Shown here piece after piece: positions 40,801 to 55,800 of a stretch of DNA of 64,000 nucleotides; within the stretch, counting starts at the first letter, position 1, and every line of letters begins with the position of its first letter. The notes beneath the pieces are model-generated. The model did not search any database. It saw only the letters and a program-made list of their open reading frames with translations, and was not told where the DNA came from. Position numbers and translations under genes: made by a program. The DNA is from Gari tellinella (lineage: Eukaryota > Mollusca > Bivalvia > Cardiida > Psammobiidae), in the NCBI GenBank assembly GCA_922989275.2, contig OV277861.1, positions 20,924,479-20,988,478 on the forward strand, read 5' to 3'.

Positions 40801-43800
40801 TGTAAACTACCGGTAATCATAAATGCAAGGGTAGTTGTTCTGTCAGTATTTGCGGATGCATTTTGATCGGAATTAATTGGGGAGAGGGGAATGACATAAA
40901 TAATGATCTGTAGCATCCCCAAGTTTTGACAAGACTTATGCTTGACAAAGCTCTTTGCACTCAGCATGGAGTTGACTCAGTCTTCTTCGGCGAGTGTCGG
41001 TAATGAAGGGGTTTGTCCTGGCAGTCCCTTCGCATACACATGTGCTATAAAATGGTTTTAAAACGCTGTTGTCGGGTCTGAATAGAAAGTTAGGTTACAC
41101 TATGTAATCAGTGTTTGCTGATAGCTTAAATTGAGTTATGAGACATAAGTGTAGGGACTTTGGTGGATGTTTAAAATCCTTGTCTCTTTCAAAACATGCT
41201 CTCTGTTAAAATTATACTTAAATTGAACCCTATGTTGATTTCAGGGAAACGTTTAAGCATGTTTAGTGTTTATTTAATAGAAATGTCAATCATGCTATCA
41301 TGTTTTATTCGGAGTATTGTGTATTTTACATAGTGTTTTATGCAATGATATACATCAAATGGTACACTTTATGCGGCGATATACATTAAGTGGTATACAT
41401 CACGAATCGTCCGAACCCTGATATTAGTCTTTTAACCAGATTCCATATTTAAATGGGATTCTTTTACATTACATAATATATTCATGGTTCTCATACGACT
41501 AGAATAGGTTACTAATACTATAAATTTTAACGTTTAATCTAGTCTTGTTATTATAACTGAAGTCGTTTCTGTATATGTATATGTGTTATTCCATTAATTT
41601 AGTATCCATTCAATTTTATCATGACTATCATCTGACAAGAGAGTAGTTGTGTTAAGTCCTTACAAATGCTTCTGTTCACGATGTTTTTTCTTAAGTGAAC
41701 TTTTGTGTTTGTTTGGTATTTGTAACCTAGTTTTCTGATTCATTTTTTGAGACCTATGACAGCAGCTGTATAACACATTAGGGACCCTTCAAATGGGAAG
41801 GGGAAGAGTGTGTGCCAGTTGTCCAGCAGTTCTCTAGGGACCTAATCCTTTTAGTTGTTTTAGAGTCTGACTCAGTATTCTTGTCCTCGTTGCCAGATGG
41901 ATATTTCCATTTGGTAGCTGGGGGAGGAATTCTCATTTGTTTGCCGTCACTGGAGGGAGGGAATTTGTCTGGGGTCCGATCAGGAAAAGTCTTTCAAAGA
42001 TCTAAAAGGGCATATATACCCTAGTTTTGTTGCCTCCCGCCAGTGTAAGCAGTTTTGAGTTTTAGGCTCAGGATGCAAGATCCTATGGGGTGCTTGGACG
42101 TTTTAAGAGTATTTTAATATCAATGGATTGTTTATGATCCTATGAGTTTTATAATGATATTGTTTTAGTATTTTAAAGGGACTCGCAACCGGATGGTGTA
42201 CTTGTCAAAATAAAATAAAATACTCAAATAAAAGCAAATGTGTGGCATTATTTGGCTTCTGACATTAAAAAAATATGATCAGTCCAAAAAAAGTTTCAAG
42301 AATCGCTACCGAATCCTACATTTTTAGATATTTTCCATCGTTTTTCTATACCGACTAGTAGACGGTATAGTTGTTGTTGTTGCTTCTCTACACGGGCTCA
42401 GACATAAACTCGAGCCGAATTACGAAGTTGTATGCACTTTCGATGCTACACATTGAAATACGTTAAATCGATCCGAGATAAACGGATAGTTCCGTGGTCC
42501 ATTGGTCTAAGCGGTTTCCCCTATTTTGCATTCTGTCCGCCAATGCCGGGCCCCGGGTTCGAATCCCACCAGAGACCAGTATATTTTTTTTATTGAAATA
42601 CATTTTTTTAAACAGAATTTCTTATCCTAAACTAATTCTTTACCATTTATATAAGCGTTTGACACATATTTACAAATTACTATTTTTAATGCACCATCTG
42701 GTTGCGAGTCGCTTTAAAGTCTGAATTCCAATTGGACATTAGCACCGTGGCTCCATAGATCAGTGCAATATTATGTTCTTATTAAACCAATTTCTGTAGC
42801 CCGGTGCAAATCCTAGAAAGAAAGAAATGTTCAAAATGGGAAGGGGAGGAGTGTAGTAATTGGGGATCCGGGTTTTATCGTGTATTGCCAACCGGAAGTG
42901 TAGTCGGGCAAGCGCACTGAATGCTCGTGCTGCACGACCACCAATTATCACACCATTGCTCACTTCGACACCAGACACCGACCAGAACACAGCTTATACT
43001 CAGCTTGGGATTCGCTTCACAGCCTAACCTACTTCCACTAGCGCAGAGCTCGGAACTTAGGTAAGTTCCACTATAGTAAAACTACTATACAGGGACTAAA
43101 CTTATCTGAAAAATGGAATTATTCATCTGAAAATCCAGAAGGCAATATTATTCCATATTAGTCTTACTAATGTTACATGCCGCCGTTGATTTCCAGCCTG
43201 CAGAACATCCATTCGGACACACACCCTGGTAAAAGTCACACGGTTCATCATTAAAGCAATGACAAAATCTGGTGCAGTCTGTTCCCCATGTATAACCTGG
43301 ACAAGCTGTAAGTCAAACACACAGTTTGGTTACTATAACAGGACCGCTTAAACACACACTTAAATATATTTTTAAAACATGTACAGTGAAGTTGGACGAA
43401 AACAAGATAATTCTTATACAATTCGTTGAAGACAGGCGGTATATCCGAGACGAGTAAACTCTCTATCTCTCAATGACGTCATAAAGTACATTTGCAAACA
43501 GTTTTGATCCTGATCAGACGCCGCTTAACGCGGCGTCTGATCAGGATCAAAATTGTTTGCCAATTCATTTGAAAAATTGTCAGTTATACTGCATTAAATC
43601 TAACTTTGAAACGGTATTGCAGACAACAATGTTGAAGTAGAGGATAATATGGCAGCGAAGAGATATAAATCCAACACTAAAGATTTAATCATGAAATGAT
43701 TAAAGTAAAACAGAAGGTTTTCTGAGAACCTTATAGCCTAAATGTCATCAAAGCTTGGACTTCAAACTCGGAGTATCAGTCTTTCACCCATGTGACTTCT

Positions 43801-46800
43801 AGTACAGTGGGATAGACGTAATTCTCAAATGACAAAAACAAAATGAGCCGTGCAATAACAAAATATGTCGTATTGCATTGCAAACAATGTAGATCAAGAC
43901 CAGTGGCCGTGTGACATTGATCTTCACTGGCTGAGACCCAATTGCATCTAAAGCAAATTATGCATATCTGTATTATATACGGTATTTGACAGTATAGACC
44001 AAACTCAGATGCAGTGCCTGAGATAACAATAGTGCTCGGTCTGTACAATGTTGCAATTCAATAGACTGCTTTTGTCATGACAATGCACAAATGCAAACAA
44101 AATTCGATTAAAATAGAAAAACAACAGGTTTTTTAAACTGTTGGTGGTAAATTTATCCGCGCCAGATTTGGCTATTAACTGTTCGCGATTAACATTATGT
44201 CTTATTCCAAATTATTGAAACGTTGCACTGTTGGCATTCGATTTTCGTTGAATTAAACAATGGCCTATATTTATAAAACGAACGGCCGTTCAAAACATGT
44301 TTGACACTATTAGCGGAGCGCTTTATGTACTTGCATTATACATCGTAATTTCATTCATGGAAACACATTTTAACGCAAAGACTTACTCCTTATATAGACA
44401 CATGTCCCTACGTTTACTAAATGTATGCCCTCTGAAAGAGCCAATTACTGTTTTGCACCATGGTAGGTTAATGCTTAAAGCAGACTGAAGAGTAGAAAAC
44501 TCCTAAATGCTTTGCTTACAGTCTGCTTTAGGTAACAACCTGTCCTAAAAACGGAAGCTAGATAAGGGAAAGGGTTAAGACTATATTCTGATGTTGCATG
44601 AAAGATGTCCCTTTATGTCGTGACACTCTCTTTGTACGTGTATCACATGTGACGTCTTTTTGAAGTTTTACCCCTTCACCGCCATATTGTCGTACGCCTT
44701 AATATTGTTGTCTGCAATATCGTTTCAAAGTTAGATTTAAGGCAGTATAACAGACGTTATTTCAAATCAAGTGGCAAACAGTTTTAAACCTGGTCAGAGG
44801 ATCAAAACTGTATGCAGATGCGCTTTTTGACGTCATTGAGAGAGAAACAGTTGTGTGCTGTTATCATGCACTGTTAACATGTCAATGCCTTTTAGCTTGC
44901 GCCTTTGCAGTTGGATGCTTAACCCTTTACCCCATAGAAGCGACTTTTAGCGTATTTAATTTATTCCTCCCCTGAAGAAAATAGTTCCAGTTTATACCAT
45001 CATGAACAATTATCATAACAAATATTTTTATATAGCCATGTAGATGGTGGTTTAAAGCAGGTTGAAAGTAAAGCAGAATGTGCCTTAAGGCACATTCTGC
45101 TTTACTTTCAACCTGCTTAAAGTGATCACTTGTATTTAATGTTGTAAACGGGTTATTGGGTAAAGGGTTAAAACAGACATATAAAAAAATCAGAAAAGTA
45201 GTTTCAGTCTCCTTCAAGCAATCACTTTTCTTAAACAATAAAGCAAGCTATGGGGAAACAGTTTAGACCTTGGAAAAAACTTTGTGACATATTTGTTTTT
45301 CATTTCGTGACGCACACTTTGTACCAGCTTACCTTCATCACACTTGCTGCCTTTGCCTCTCCATCTCGGCTTACACCCATATGGACAAATGCCATCTTTT
45401 CTATACGACCCAGTGGTGACACTCGTGCAATGACAAATGTCTGAACAGTTCCAGCCACAAGTTCCAGGCTTACATTCTAGAGTCGTAATATATGAAAACA
45501 TATTTTTGAAAAAGCAGCGATGCCTCTTTATAATTTGACCGCACCAAACAAGCAAAAACAAATATGGTGCAGGCAACTTAACCCTTTCATGATCAAAATT
45601 GTCGTGAGATTTTTACCCCTTCACCGCCATAGTGTCGTCTGTTTCAATATCAGTGTCTCCAATATCGTTTCAAACTTAGATTTAAGGCAGTATAACTGAC
45701 GTAATATGAAAACAAGTAGCAAACAGCTTTGATACTGATCAAAACTGTTTGCAGATGCGCTTTATGGCGCCATTGAGCGCGAAAGGGTTAAACAGCATGG
45801 ATGCCCCTTAATCAAGTGATCGTTACAATCAAGTAAAACCAATATGATGCATACAACTTAAACATGAGATTACTATATTTTTTTAGCCAGTACCTACATG
45901 TAACTGCATTGTTTAATGCTAATAAATCTTCCGAATTTCCGCTTGACACAGGTTTGTCTGTTAAAAATTAAAAAATTTTTAGGGATGTCAACGGATACCA
46001 AAATCACTATTCGGATATCCGTATGAGTATCCGGATAGTATTCGGATATTCGCATCCATTCAAATCACATGGAAAATACCGACGACATTTTTTGTTGTTG
46101 ATTATTCAAAAGTAAATTAAATCTGCACGTATATAGTCTGCACGTATCAAATAATTTGTATATATACCGTAATAAAGTTTCTTTGTGGAACAATTACTTG
46201 TAAATCTTGTTTAATTTCATACCTATTACACGTCGATTCCTATTATTATGATAATTAGTTGCACGCGCTAGCTAATCATGTTAACCTTACATGTATTACA
46301 CATGTGTAGTTTACCGTCGCTGTCACAGGTACTTGACACATACTTTATTATCTATGAACCCCCTCCCCCCTTAAAAAAAAAAAAAATTTTTTTTTTTTAC
46401 TATACTTCTATTATAGATACAAGGTTAACAGCGCAATTCGACACCTAGTCTTTACTATCGACTTAAACTGATGCTAAAATAGACTCGATCGCCGATATTC
46501 TCTTGTGGTACCCTCGGGAAATGATTAATTTATCAATATCTACTTTTTATTTCATCAAATTCCGTCAAATAACGCCACAGTACGTGAATTACAACGAAAA
46601 TAAGCATCAAAAAGTTTTTTGTCGTTTTCTTGGTACATAGCAACGAATGTACATGTAGGGGTGATCTGTTATTTGTCCACAATAAACGGCCTATGCCACT
46701 GGAACTTTCACCAAATATTATAAATCATCTTTAAATGAAATATTATCAGTTTTATATAATTTACATAGAATGCAAAATTAAAAGAAACTTTACCTGTTTA

Positions 46801-49800
46801 ATTTTGACCAATGAGATCGCTCCGTTCATTCGATTCATTCCGGTATTCAAAATGGCATTGAAAATGAAATGAGTCTTTCACTTGTCAATTTCGTGCCAAA
46901 TTACATGTATATTTCATATAGCTGATAGTGAAGAGGGTCATGTTCCGACACAAACGCATTTGCTCTAATGAAATTAGGTGAAAGTTCCAGCCGGAAAGGC
47001 CGTTAAATGTGCAAACCGACTAGATTACCCCTTATTTTGGGCAATAAATTCTGTACCAAGAGAACGACATAAAACTTTTTGAAGCTTATTTTCGTTATAA
47101 TTCACGTACTGTGGCGTTATTTGACGGAATTTGATGAAATAAAAAGTAGATATTGATAAATTAATCATTTCCCGAGGGTACCATAAGAGAATATCGGCGA
47201 TCGAGTCTATTTTAGCATCAGTTTAAGTCGATAGTAAAGACTAGGTGTCGAATTGCGCTGTTTACCTTGTATCTATAATAGAAGTATAGTAAAAAAAAAA
47301 AATTGTTTTTTTAAGTGGGGAGGGGGTTCATAGATAATAAAGTATGTGTCAAGTACCTGTGGTCGCTGTGTTTGTGCAGCTTCCGGGCCAGTGTAAAACA
47401 GCCATTAAACTTCAAACAATGAACTTGTTAACTTAGTCTACTTTTTTGTGAAATACGTGCAGATTTAATTCACCAATCTTTATAATCGGATATAAAAAGG
47501 TCTAGCATCACTCTTGATTTAGAATTGGGACTTGATATGTTTAGGCCTTTAATAACTTGTTGTCGAATTGCTTATGAAATTACGTAATATGGCTGTAAGC
47601 TTTCACACAGAGGAGTGACACCTCCGAGAATTCATCAGAACTTAAAACAATATCAACTGAAATTGGACAAGAACAATAGTAATAAACGACATAGATCTAC
47701 TTATTTTAACATTTTACTGACATATCTATCAAATTATCTTAAATAGTTCTAAAACTAAAGTTTTATAAGCATAACCCAATTAGCACTAAGTCAAGCTCCT
47801 AATACCTCATTAGTGACTTGTGATAATTGCTCCCAGACAATGCGACCCATGCAGCCCTGCTGATCCAGGCAAACTGTGATAGTCGTTATCAAAACAATGA
47901 CCTTTAATCCGCGACAAGAACACCATAACAATTACACACATGTTGTTTTAACTGATGTCAAAGGCCAGTATAGGGCGATGTTTGCAAACTCCGAACACAA
48001 TTTTACCGCTATGTTACAATAGGGGATCATGGGTAATTGCACTGGTTATGTAACAGTTTGATCGCTACCTGTATCTTCAGGCAGACAATGAAATAATCGT
48101 CAACGCTTGCGGTAGTATTGGAATTTGAATGGGTTGGTGTCGTAATTTAAATCAAATAAGTTGAAAAAAAGAGAAATTTAAAAAAAAAATTCGTCCAGAG
48201 CTATTCGGATACCGAATTAATATCCGGATATTCGGTGCTATCCGAATATCCGAATATCCGTTGACATCCCTAGAACTTAAAATACATTATAATGCCTCTA
48301 GTCTAACCTTTAAAACGCATATTTGTCTTTTACGGGCGTTCTTTTATACGTTAGCTCAAATGGCTATTTAAAGCTTATCAGTTCTTCATACCGTTGCCGT
48401 TTGACACAAGTGTGACATTTTCATTATAACAGCACGAATATGTTTTATCAGTATTTTTTATTCTCAAATGTTTAGATTAATACGAGGGGTGTTCCATAAA
48501 TAATGTCATATGTGCTTTATTTCGCGGAAATCGTGCAATTTATGCACAAAACCACCTCGTGTCGATTGCGTGATCACTGGCTCGTGACACAGGTAAATAT
48601 CTCGTCCACACGTTCACTGGCCTCGGTACAGTGTACATCGTTTCATAGACTATTCGTTAGACTATACACAAAATGACAGGAAAACGAGCTGAAAATGTTC
48701 TTGAAATTAGGGCCTTTATAAAAGGTAGGTCATTACTCGGCATAAAGGCTGTAGATATTTACCGCAAGGTGTGTGACATTTATGGGGAGGGCCAAATGTC
48801 TCACAGGACTGTTTGTAGGTGGGTAGCTAAATTTAGTGTTGGGCAGCAGCAACTGAAAGATGCTGCTCGCCCAGGTCGTCCTGCAACAACTACGACCAAA
48901 GGTAACATAGAAAAAATTCGAAATATCCTCAAAACTGATGCTCGATTAACCGTAAGACAATTGGCTCGAATGACAAACTTGTCTTTAGCAATTTTGAAGA
49001 AACACCTAAAAGTTAGAAACATAAATGCAAGATGGATACCCCAATTTTTGTTAACGGATGAGCAAAAGAAGACGCGTGTAACAATGGCAAAAAAGTCTCA
49101 AAATGTACCCAAAATATAGTAAAAAGGCTTCTGATAATATAGTCACTGGTGATGAGACCTGTGTGTATTATTTTGAACCAAACCGGAAGGTTTCCAACCG
49201 AATATGGGCCACTAAAAATGCCAGAAGCCCAAGTATTGACAAACAAATACGAACGGTAAAGAAGGTTTTGTATGCTATTTTTTCACTAATAAGGGTCCAG
49301 CTATTTGAATCCCGGTGCCAAAAGGCAGAACGGTCACAGGCAAGTACTATAAAAACGTTGTTCTGGGGAAAATTGAAGAACTACTACAAAAGTCGCCGCC
49401 CCAAAACAGAACTTAAGTATGTCCGACTTTTGCATGATAATGCACCCGCTCACAAGGCACGTATCGTGACTGACTTTTTGGAGTCAGAGAAGGTTACCGT
49501 CCTTCCGAACCCTCCGTATTCGCCAGACTTGGCTCTCTGCGACAATTTTCTCTTTCCAAAACTTAAATATCATTTATCTGGAAGGAGATACAATTCGAGA
49601 AATGCCATTGGGTCTGCTGTTTATCAGAGTCTGATGGGTGTCCCCATTGAAGAGTATGAAAAATGCTTCCAAAAATGGATTGACTAGCTAAAAAGGTGTG
49701 TTCTGGCTGGCGGAGAGTATTTTGAAGGGCAGAACAAATTAAAATGAACAAAGTGTCGTCTGCATCAATATTGTTTTCAGCAATATCGTTTCAAAGTTAA

Positions 49801-52800
49801 ATTCAGTATGACTGAAGAAATTGCAAACTGTTTGCAAAACGCGCTTTTTGGCATCAATTAGAGTGAAATGGTTGAATAGGTTTGAATGCATGTGCATACA
49901 GTGGAGAATCTGTTATTCTTTCCCAATAAACGCGTTTACGCTAAAACTATTATTTGCAATGCAAACAGTTTGGAGCCAGATCAGACGCCGGGTAACCCGG
50001 CGTCTGATCAGGCTCCAAACTGTTTGCCACCAAAATAAACAAGAATTATCAGAATTGTCCAAAAGTTGTTCTTTTCTACGTTTTAGTGCTTTGCGTTTGC
50101 GTACGTTTGCGTTTAAACGGGAAAGAATAACAGATTCTCCACTGTAGCTCTACATGTAAGCTGGTCTCGTTTCAATCTGTTTACTACCAACAACCGTTCT
50201 AAAGTACACACGCGTTTGTTGGGAAACATATAAAGTTTTCCCTTAAAGATAAACTGTTACATTTATCAAACGTTGTGTTTATAATAGGGATATAACACGC
50301 CGGGTTCAAATAAAACCAAATGTGTATACCTGCAAATATTTCCACTTCACATAATGATAGATGTTCATTAATATTTGGTTTCCTATAAATAGCCAAGGTA
50401 GCTGCAAGTACGGGCTGAACAATCTCTAGCATAAATGGTTGGTAGTATGTCCAATTAGTGCCCGGTGGATCATCGGTGAATATCAATTTCGGCAAACCGC
50501 CTGTTTGTATAGTAGCAACCCTGAAGCCTTGAATCTGACCTACACGTATGAAGTGGATACAGCGTTAAAATTTCTCATTTAACCAATTACCCGATAAATA
50601 CACCTTTTTACGCCTTTTATTTATTCCGCAATTGAGGAAAATATTTCAAATTTATGCATCCCAAAATATGTACCATAAGAAATAATTTCCATATCCAAGT
50701 AGATGGTAGCCTAAAGCAGGCTGAAAGTAAAGCAGAGTGCGCCTTAAAGCGCATTCTGCGTCACCTATCTTCAAAACTAGAAACAGGCCATGGGGTAATA
50801 GGTTATTTTTAATTAAACACAAACTAAATACAATTACATGTTAAAATGATTTTTAAAAAGCTGATAAAGTAAAGTGGTAAACAGTTTAGAACCTGATAAG
50901 ACCATAAGTATATGCGTCAGATTCGTCTCCGAACTATTTGCAAATTGGGCATCGTTGTTTTAACATATTACCCTTTCATTGTTAGAATTGTCGTGAGGTT
51001 TTACATATTGTCGTCTGCTTCAATGTTGTTTCCAGCAGTTAGAAATAAAGCAGTATGACTGACGAAATTTCGAAACGACTGTAAAACAGTTTGGATCCTG
51101 ATCAGACGCCGTGTAACGCGGTGTCAGATCAGAATCAAAATTGTTTGCAAAAGTGCTTTTCGGCGTCATTAGGAGTGAAAGGGTTAACCTCGGCAAAAAA
51201 TCAACCATTGGACATTGAAAATAGTAAAATATTTAATGTGCAAAGGACGGCTAAGCTAATATTTGCAAAAACAATTCTCCAAGTTAAACACAAATTTCAT
51301 TTTCATCGCATACGATAATTTTGGATAATAAATCTGTTACCAAGACCAGCTTTGTTTTTGTTTTGTTACTTGTAGCCCTTAAAGCATTACATATTGATAT
51401 TTACGACAAATAGTCGACAAAATATAGAAATAACCTTACCCCGTTCAATGCCTTACCCCGAGTACTATGGTTTTTTGCAAACAGTTTAGATCCGGATCAG
51501 ACGCCGCGTAACGCGCCGTCTGATCAGGATCCAAACTGTAAGACACTCAATTTTATATTTCTTAGGTTAAAATACGTCACATTCAAATTTGAGAAATAAC
51601 AGCAGACGACAATTGTTTAAAATTCATGACGTCATGGTAGTGAAGGGGTTAACACATACCGCGGCATCTGATCAGAATCCAATCTGTTTGGAAATAACCA
51701 TTGCATTTAGGGTAATGCAATGAATGGGTTAGATTGGTTCCTGGCACACCTCCGTGCTTCTATGCAGAACGTTGTCTCGTTGGGTTTTAGTGTAGAAAAA
51801 GGTTAATGTAATAATTGATTTAAAGATTTAAATAATGCAAACTAAATTTACCAATATATTCCGGATTGTCAGGAAGCCTTCTTCCATAAACGTTTAAACC
51901 TTCTATTAATAAATCGTCAAATAAGTTGACCTTCCAGTATTCACTTGCAGTCTTCCACGTGACCGAGCATGTTCTTTCACCGTCCACCTCCTGATTGTCA
52001 CCCTCCAGCATCGGTCTTCCGTCTACCGCCTTTGACGACAAGCCATTCCAGCTACGGAATATACTCGAGTGCTCCGTATTGGCTTTATACGACACATAAC
52101 GCCCTGAATACATACATATATATAATTATATAAGTCGTAATATATATATAAACGTATATCCCCACCATCATCAAAATACAGGCAAACACGATCATAGAAA
52201 CACACATTAAGTACACACATGAACATATACATATGCATATATACAGTGCAGAAAACTTATTTCAAAATATTTCAAAATATCTACTATATGCACTGGAGAA
52301 CGTCGATAAATATTACATAAATCTTACCGCCGTAGATTTCAACTTCGCATAGCTCTAGAGCCTGCAATTGTGTCCTTGTGGTAATCCGTATGTGTCGGAC
52401 AGCCAGAGAGTTTCTACACATAATCTCCAGTACATTAGACACAGGTGAGATATCGTGTTGGTAACAGATGTTGCTGGATTGAAATGCCGCTTGATTACTT
52501 CCTTCAACAACTAAGTCTTTAACATTGTCTGAAAAGTGCAACTTCACATGATGCATGTACATAATTATTATACACATGTATGCGATACAGTCGATTTTCG
52601 AAACATTAAAACGTCTGTTTTATATTATTCCACAGATGATTTTAAATAATTATCGGCATTGTAAATTGAAAACATGGCTTCAGGAATCTTATTTGTTTTA
52701 CTTCATTTTATATTCGATAGCTGGAATTCGTTTAAGTTTTACTTAGGCGATATGATGATACGATAGTCGACCGTATTCACTCATAGGATTACAGTGATCC

Positions 52801-55800
52801 CTCCCTACGACGGCCCTCCCAATAACGACTCCACCATTAAAACGACCCTTGCCGCAGTTCTTTAACAGGGCACTTATGTCTAACGCTTTTACTGCTGCAA
52901 TATTGTCTACTTAAAATTCCGCGGCGTCTGATCTGGATTCAATCTGTTTGCAAATGCAAGCTAAGTCTTAATTTTTCCTCCCTATAACGATTCCCTCCGA
53001 ACAACACAAACACTTTGTGTCTCCCATTTGATGTCGCTGAAGAAGGGGAACACTATATATATCATTCAATGATAACGTGGGCATGCAGTTATCGAATTGA
53101 AGGACTGCCAATACAGAGACCAGTCGGGAATGGATTAACCCTTTCCCCCATAGAAGCGACTTTTAGCGTATTTAATTTATTCCTCCGCTGAAGAAAATAG
53201 TTCCAATTTAATCAGTCATGATTATATAGTATAGGGAAAATGTTCAATATTCTAGCACATGGAAGCTTAAAGCAGGCTGAAAGTAAAGCAGAATGCGCCT
53301 TAGGGCGCATTCTGCTTTATTTTCAACCTGCTTTAAGTAGTCACCTATTTTCAATACTAGAAATAGGCTATCAGGTAAAGGGTTAAGATAGTACACCCCT
53401 AATACGATCGTGCCAATCTTGGACAATGCCTTGAATGAATATAAAATTACTGAATCATTAAAACCAGTCAAGAATATCATAAACTGATCCAATGAAAAAC
53501 ACATCATTGCAATATTTTCGACTTAACCCTTTACCTTATAGAAGCGCCTTTTAGCACATGCATTTTATTCATCCGCTGAAGAAAATAGTTCCAAATTATA
53601 CCATAATGAATATGTGTCATATTTAATACTTTCCTTATTATAGCAGGTAATAGCTTAAATCAGACTGAAAGTAAAGCAGAATGCGCCATATGGCGCATTC
53701 TGCTTTACGTTCAACCTGCTTTAAGTACTCCCCTATTATCAAAACTGAGATCAAGTTATAGAAATGCAACTTGGTAAATTCGAAGTATTGAGTAAACATG
53801 TAAAAGTAAAATGTGGACGTAGGTATTTTAATAACAAAGATTTGAGAAGACAGCATGACATGACTTTGCAAGTTTGTTTTGGAGACAAAAGCTGAAATGT
53901 GACACTATCATAACCCGTTTCACGTCCAGATTAGCCGGTTTAAGCTATAGCCTACGAATTAGATAGTCTTGATCCAGATGCGCAGTCTGGATTTCTTATG
54001 TCTGATCTGATTCGAAACTGTTTGCAAAAATTATCAAAAATTCGCTCTTATTCTACAAACATTTCAAAAGAATATAAAACAATAACGTCTCACGTGTTTC
54101 TGGTAGCGTAATGACAAGTCCGACAAGATAGAACTGTTTGGAGAAATCTACCCTCCACCATGGTTGACTGTTGGAGTGACTGTAGGCCTTACTGCACGTG
54201 CTTTTGTCACCATCTATAGCTAGTGATGGATGTCCCTGTTGGTTACCGCTAGTAATTGATTGGTCAGAGCCGGTACTATAGATAACAATGTTCCCTGAAA
54301 AAGTGCTATATTGAGGATTATTCAATTCCTTTGATTGATATGAAAAATATATCACGGGACGGTTTGATTTCCTGTTCAAAAACGAGTCCACAGGACGACT
54401 TTTAGCAGGATAAAAACCCATCCAAGTGATACACTTTTCATATCAATCTAAAGGAATTGGTTATTCTAATTATTAATTAAATAGAGGATCTTGTATGAGT
54501 GCTCATTATTTATCATTTTTAATAAACGAGTTGAGTAAAATAATATGACGCGAGCCTTGGCGAGCGTCATATTCATTTTAGTCAACGAGTTTATTAAAAA
54601 TAATAAATAATGAGCACGAATGTGAGATTCTATTTATCACATAACAAGTTTAAGTACCTATAAAATTGATTGAAGCCGTAGTTTGTAGACCCTCCACTAT
54701 ATAGATTTTCCGCCAAACGTGTTGTTTACGTCAACGTCATAGTAAATGACGTCATTTGGCGTCCCACTACATGCAGCGCTTGTGGACAAACAAGTTGGGC
54801 CGGAGCCCAAAACACGATATTCCACTAGTGGATTACGATATTTATACAATCGCTTTATGCAACTCCCAGACCGCAAATTATGTGATAAATAAAGATAAGT
54901 GTAATAGCAAGCATGCTTGCTATTACACTTATCTTTATTGAATAATTAACACCTGTAGAGACACTGTTATCTACTATTGTTTCTAATTATTATATATACC
55001 TTACAATGGCGTTTTAAAAGAGAAACGCACAAAAACGAATTGCCAGAAAAAGATTGACAAAAGTAGAAACAATATTACTCTCCTTTGTGACCTTTGACCT
55101 TGCGCACATTAATACATCTCTACCGCGTTAAATTCAAAATAAGCGCTTAGTTCACGGATCCTCAAACTTCAAATGATCAAATCGATTTTCTATTTAGGCC
55201 TAGTCCTTCTTTGACAATTTAGGACTGTTTCGAAATAAAAATCGCAAAATTACAAACAATTTAGACCCTGAACTGATTGCTCCTGTCATATGATATGGGT
55301 ATACACTGTTTGCACAAGACAAATACACATCACATCCAATATTGCTTTTTGCAACCTGAAGGAAAATAACGTTTCGGATTGAAGTGAAATTTACTGGTCG
55401 TGATATGGAAAATATGTTCATTATAAGCTGTTCCTATAATTAAAACAAAGATCCATGTCAAAGAAACAGGTACCTTAAATCAGCACTTCGCCATCATGAA
55501 GCGTACTCTCATTCCAAATTTGATATTCCTAGTTGATCTTGTATAGGAAATATTTTTCAGATAATGATTGTCCCGTATTAAGGTCATCGTCGATATTATA
55601 CTGACCTGATAATTGTACGCTACAAAATCCCATAACGTACATCTAAAACCTAGTATGCAATTTTTTTTATGTATTTTAACCCTTTCCTCCCTGAAACTTC
55701 AAATGGACAATTCTAGTTTTCAATTAAGTCCATTCCTTTTTTTTACTTTTTAGGGTTGATTTTTACAACATATTAAGGAGCCCTCTGATCAGGGTCTATA

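Noticed and set aside
42489..42579. Functional tRNA gene
   Set aside because: A and B boxes are present but the acceptor stem does not pair and the T stem is broken.
48801..49246. Minus-strand open frames of 73 and 77 codons
   Set aside because: Antisense shadows of the mariner transposase.
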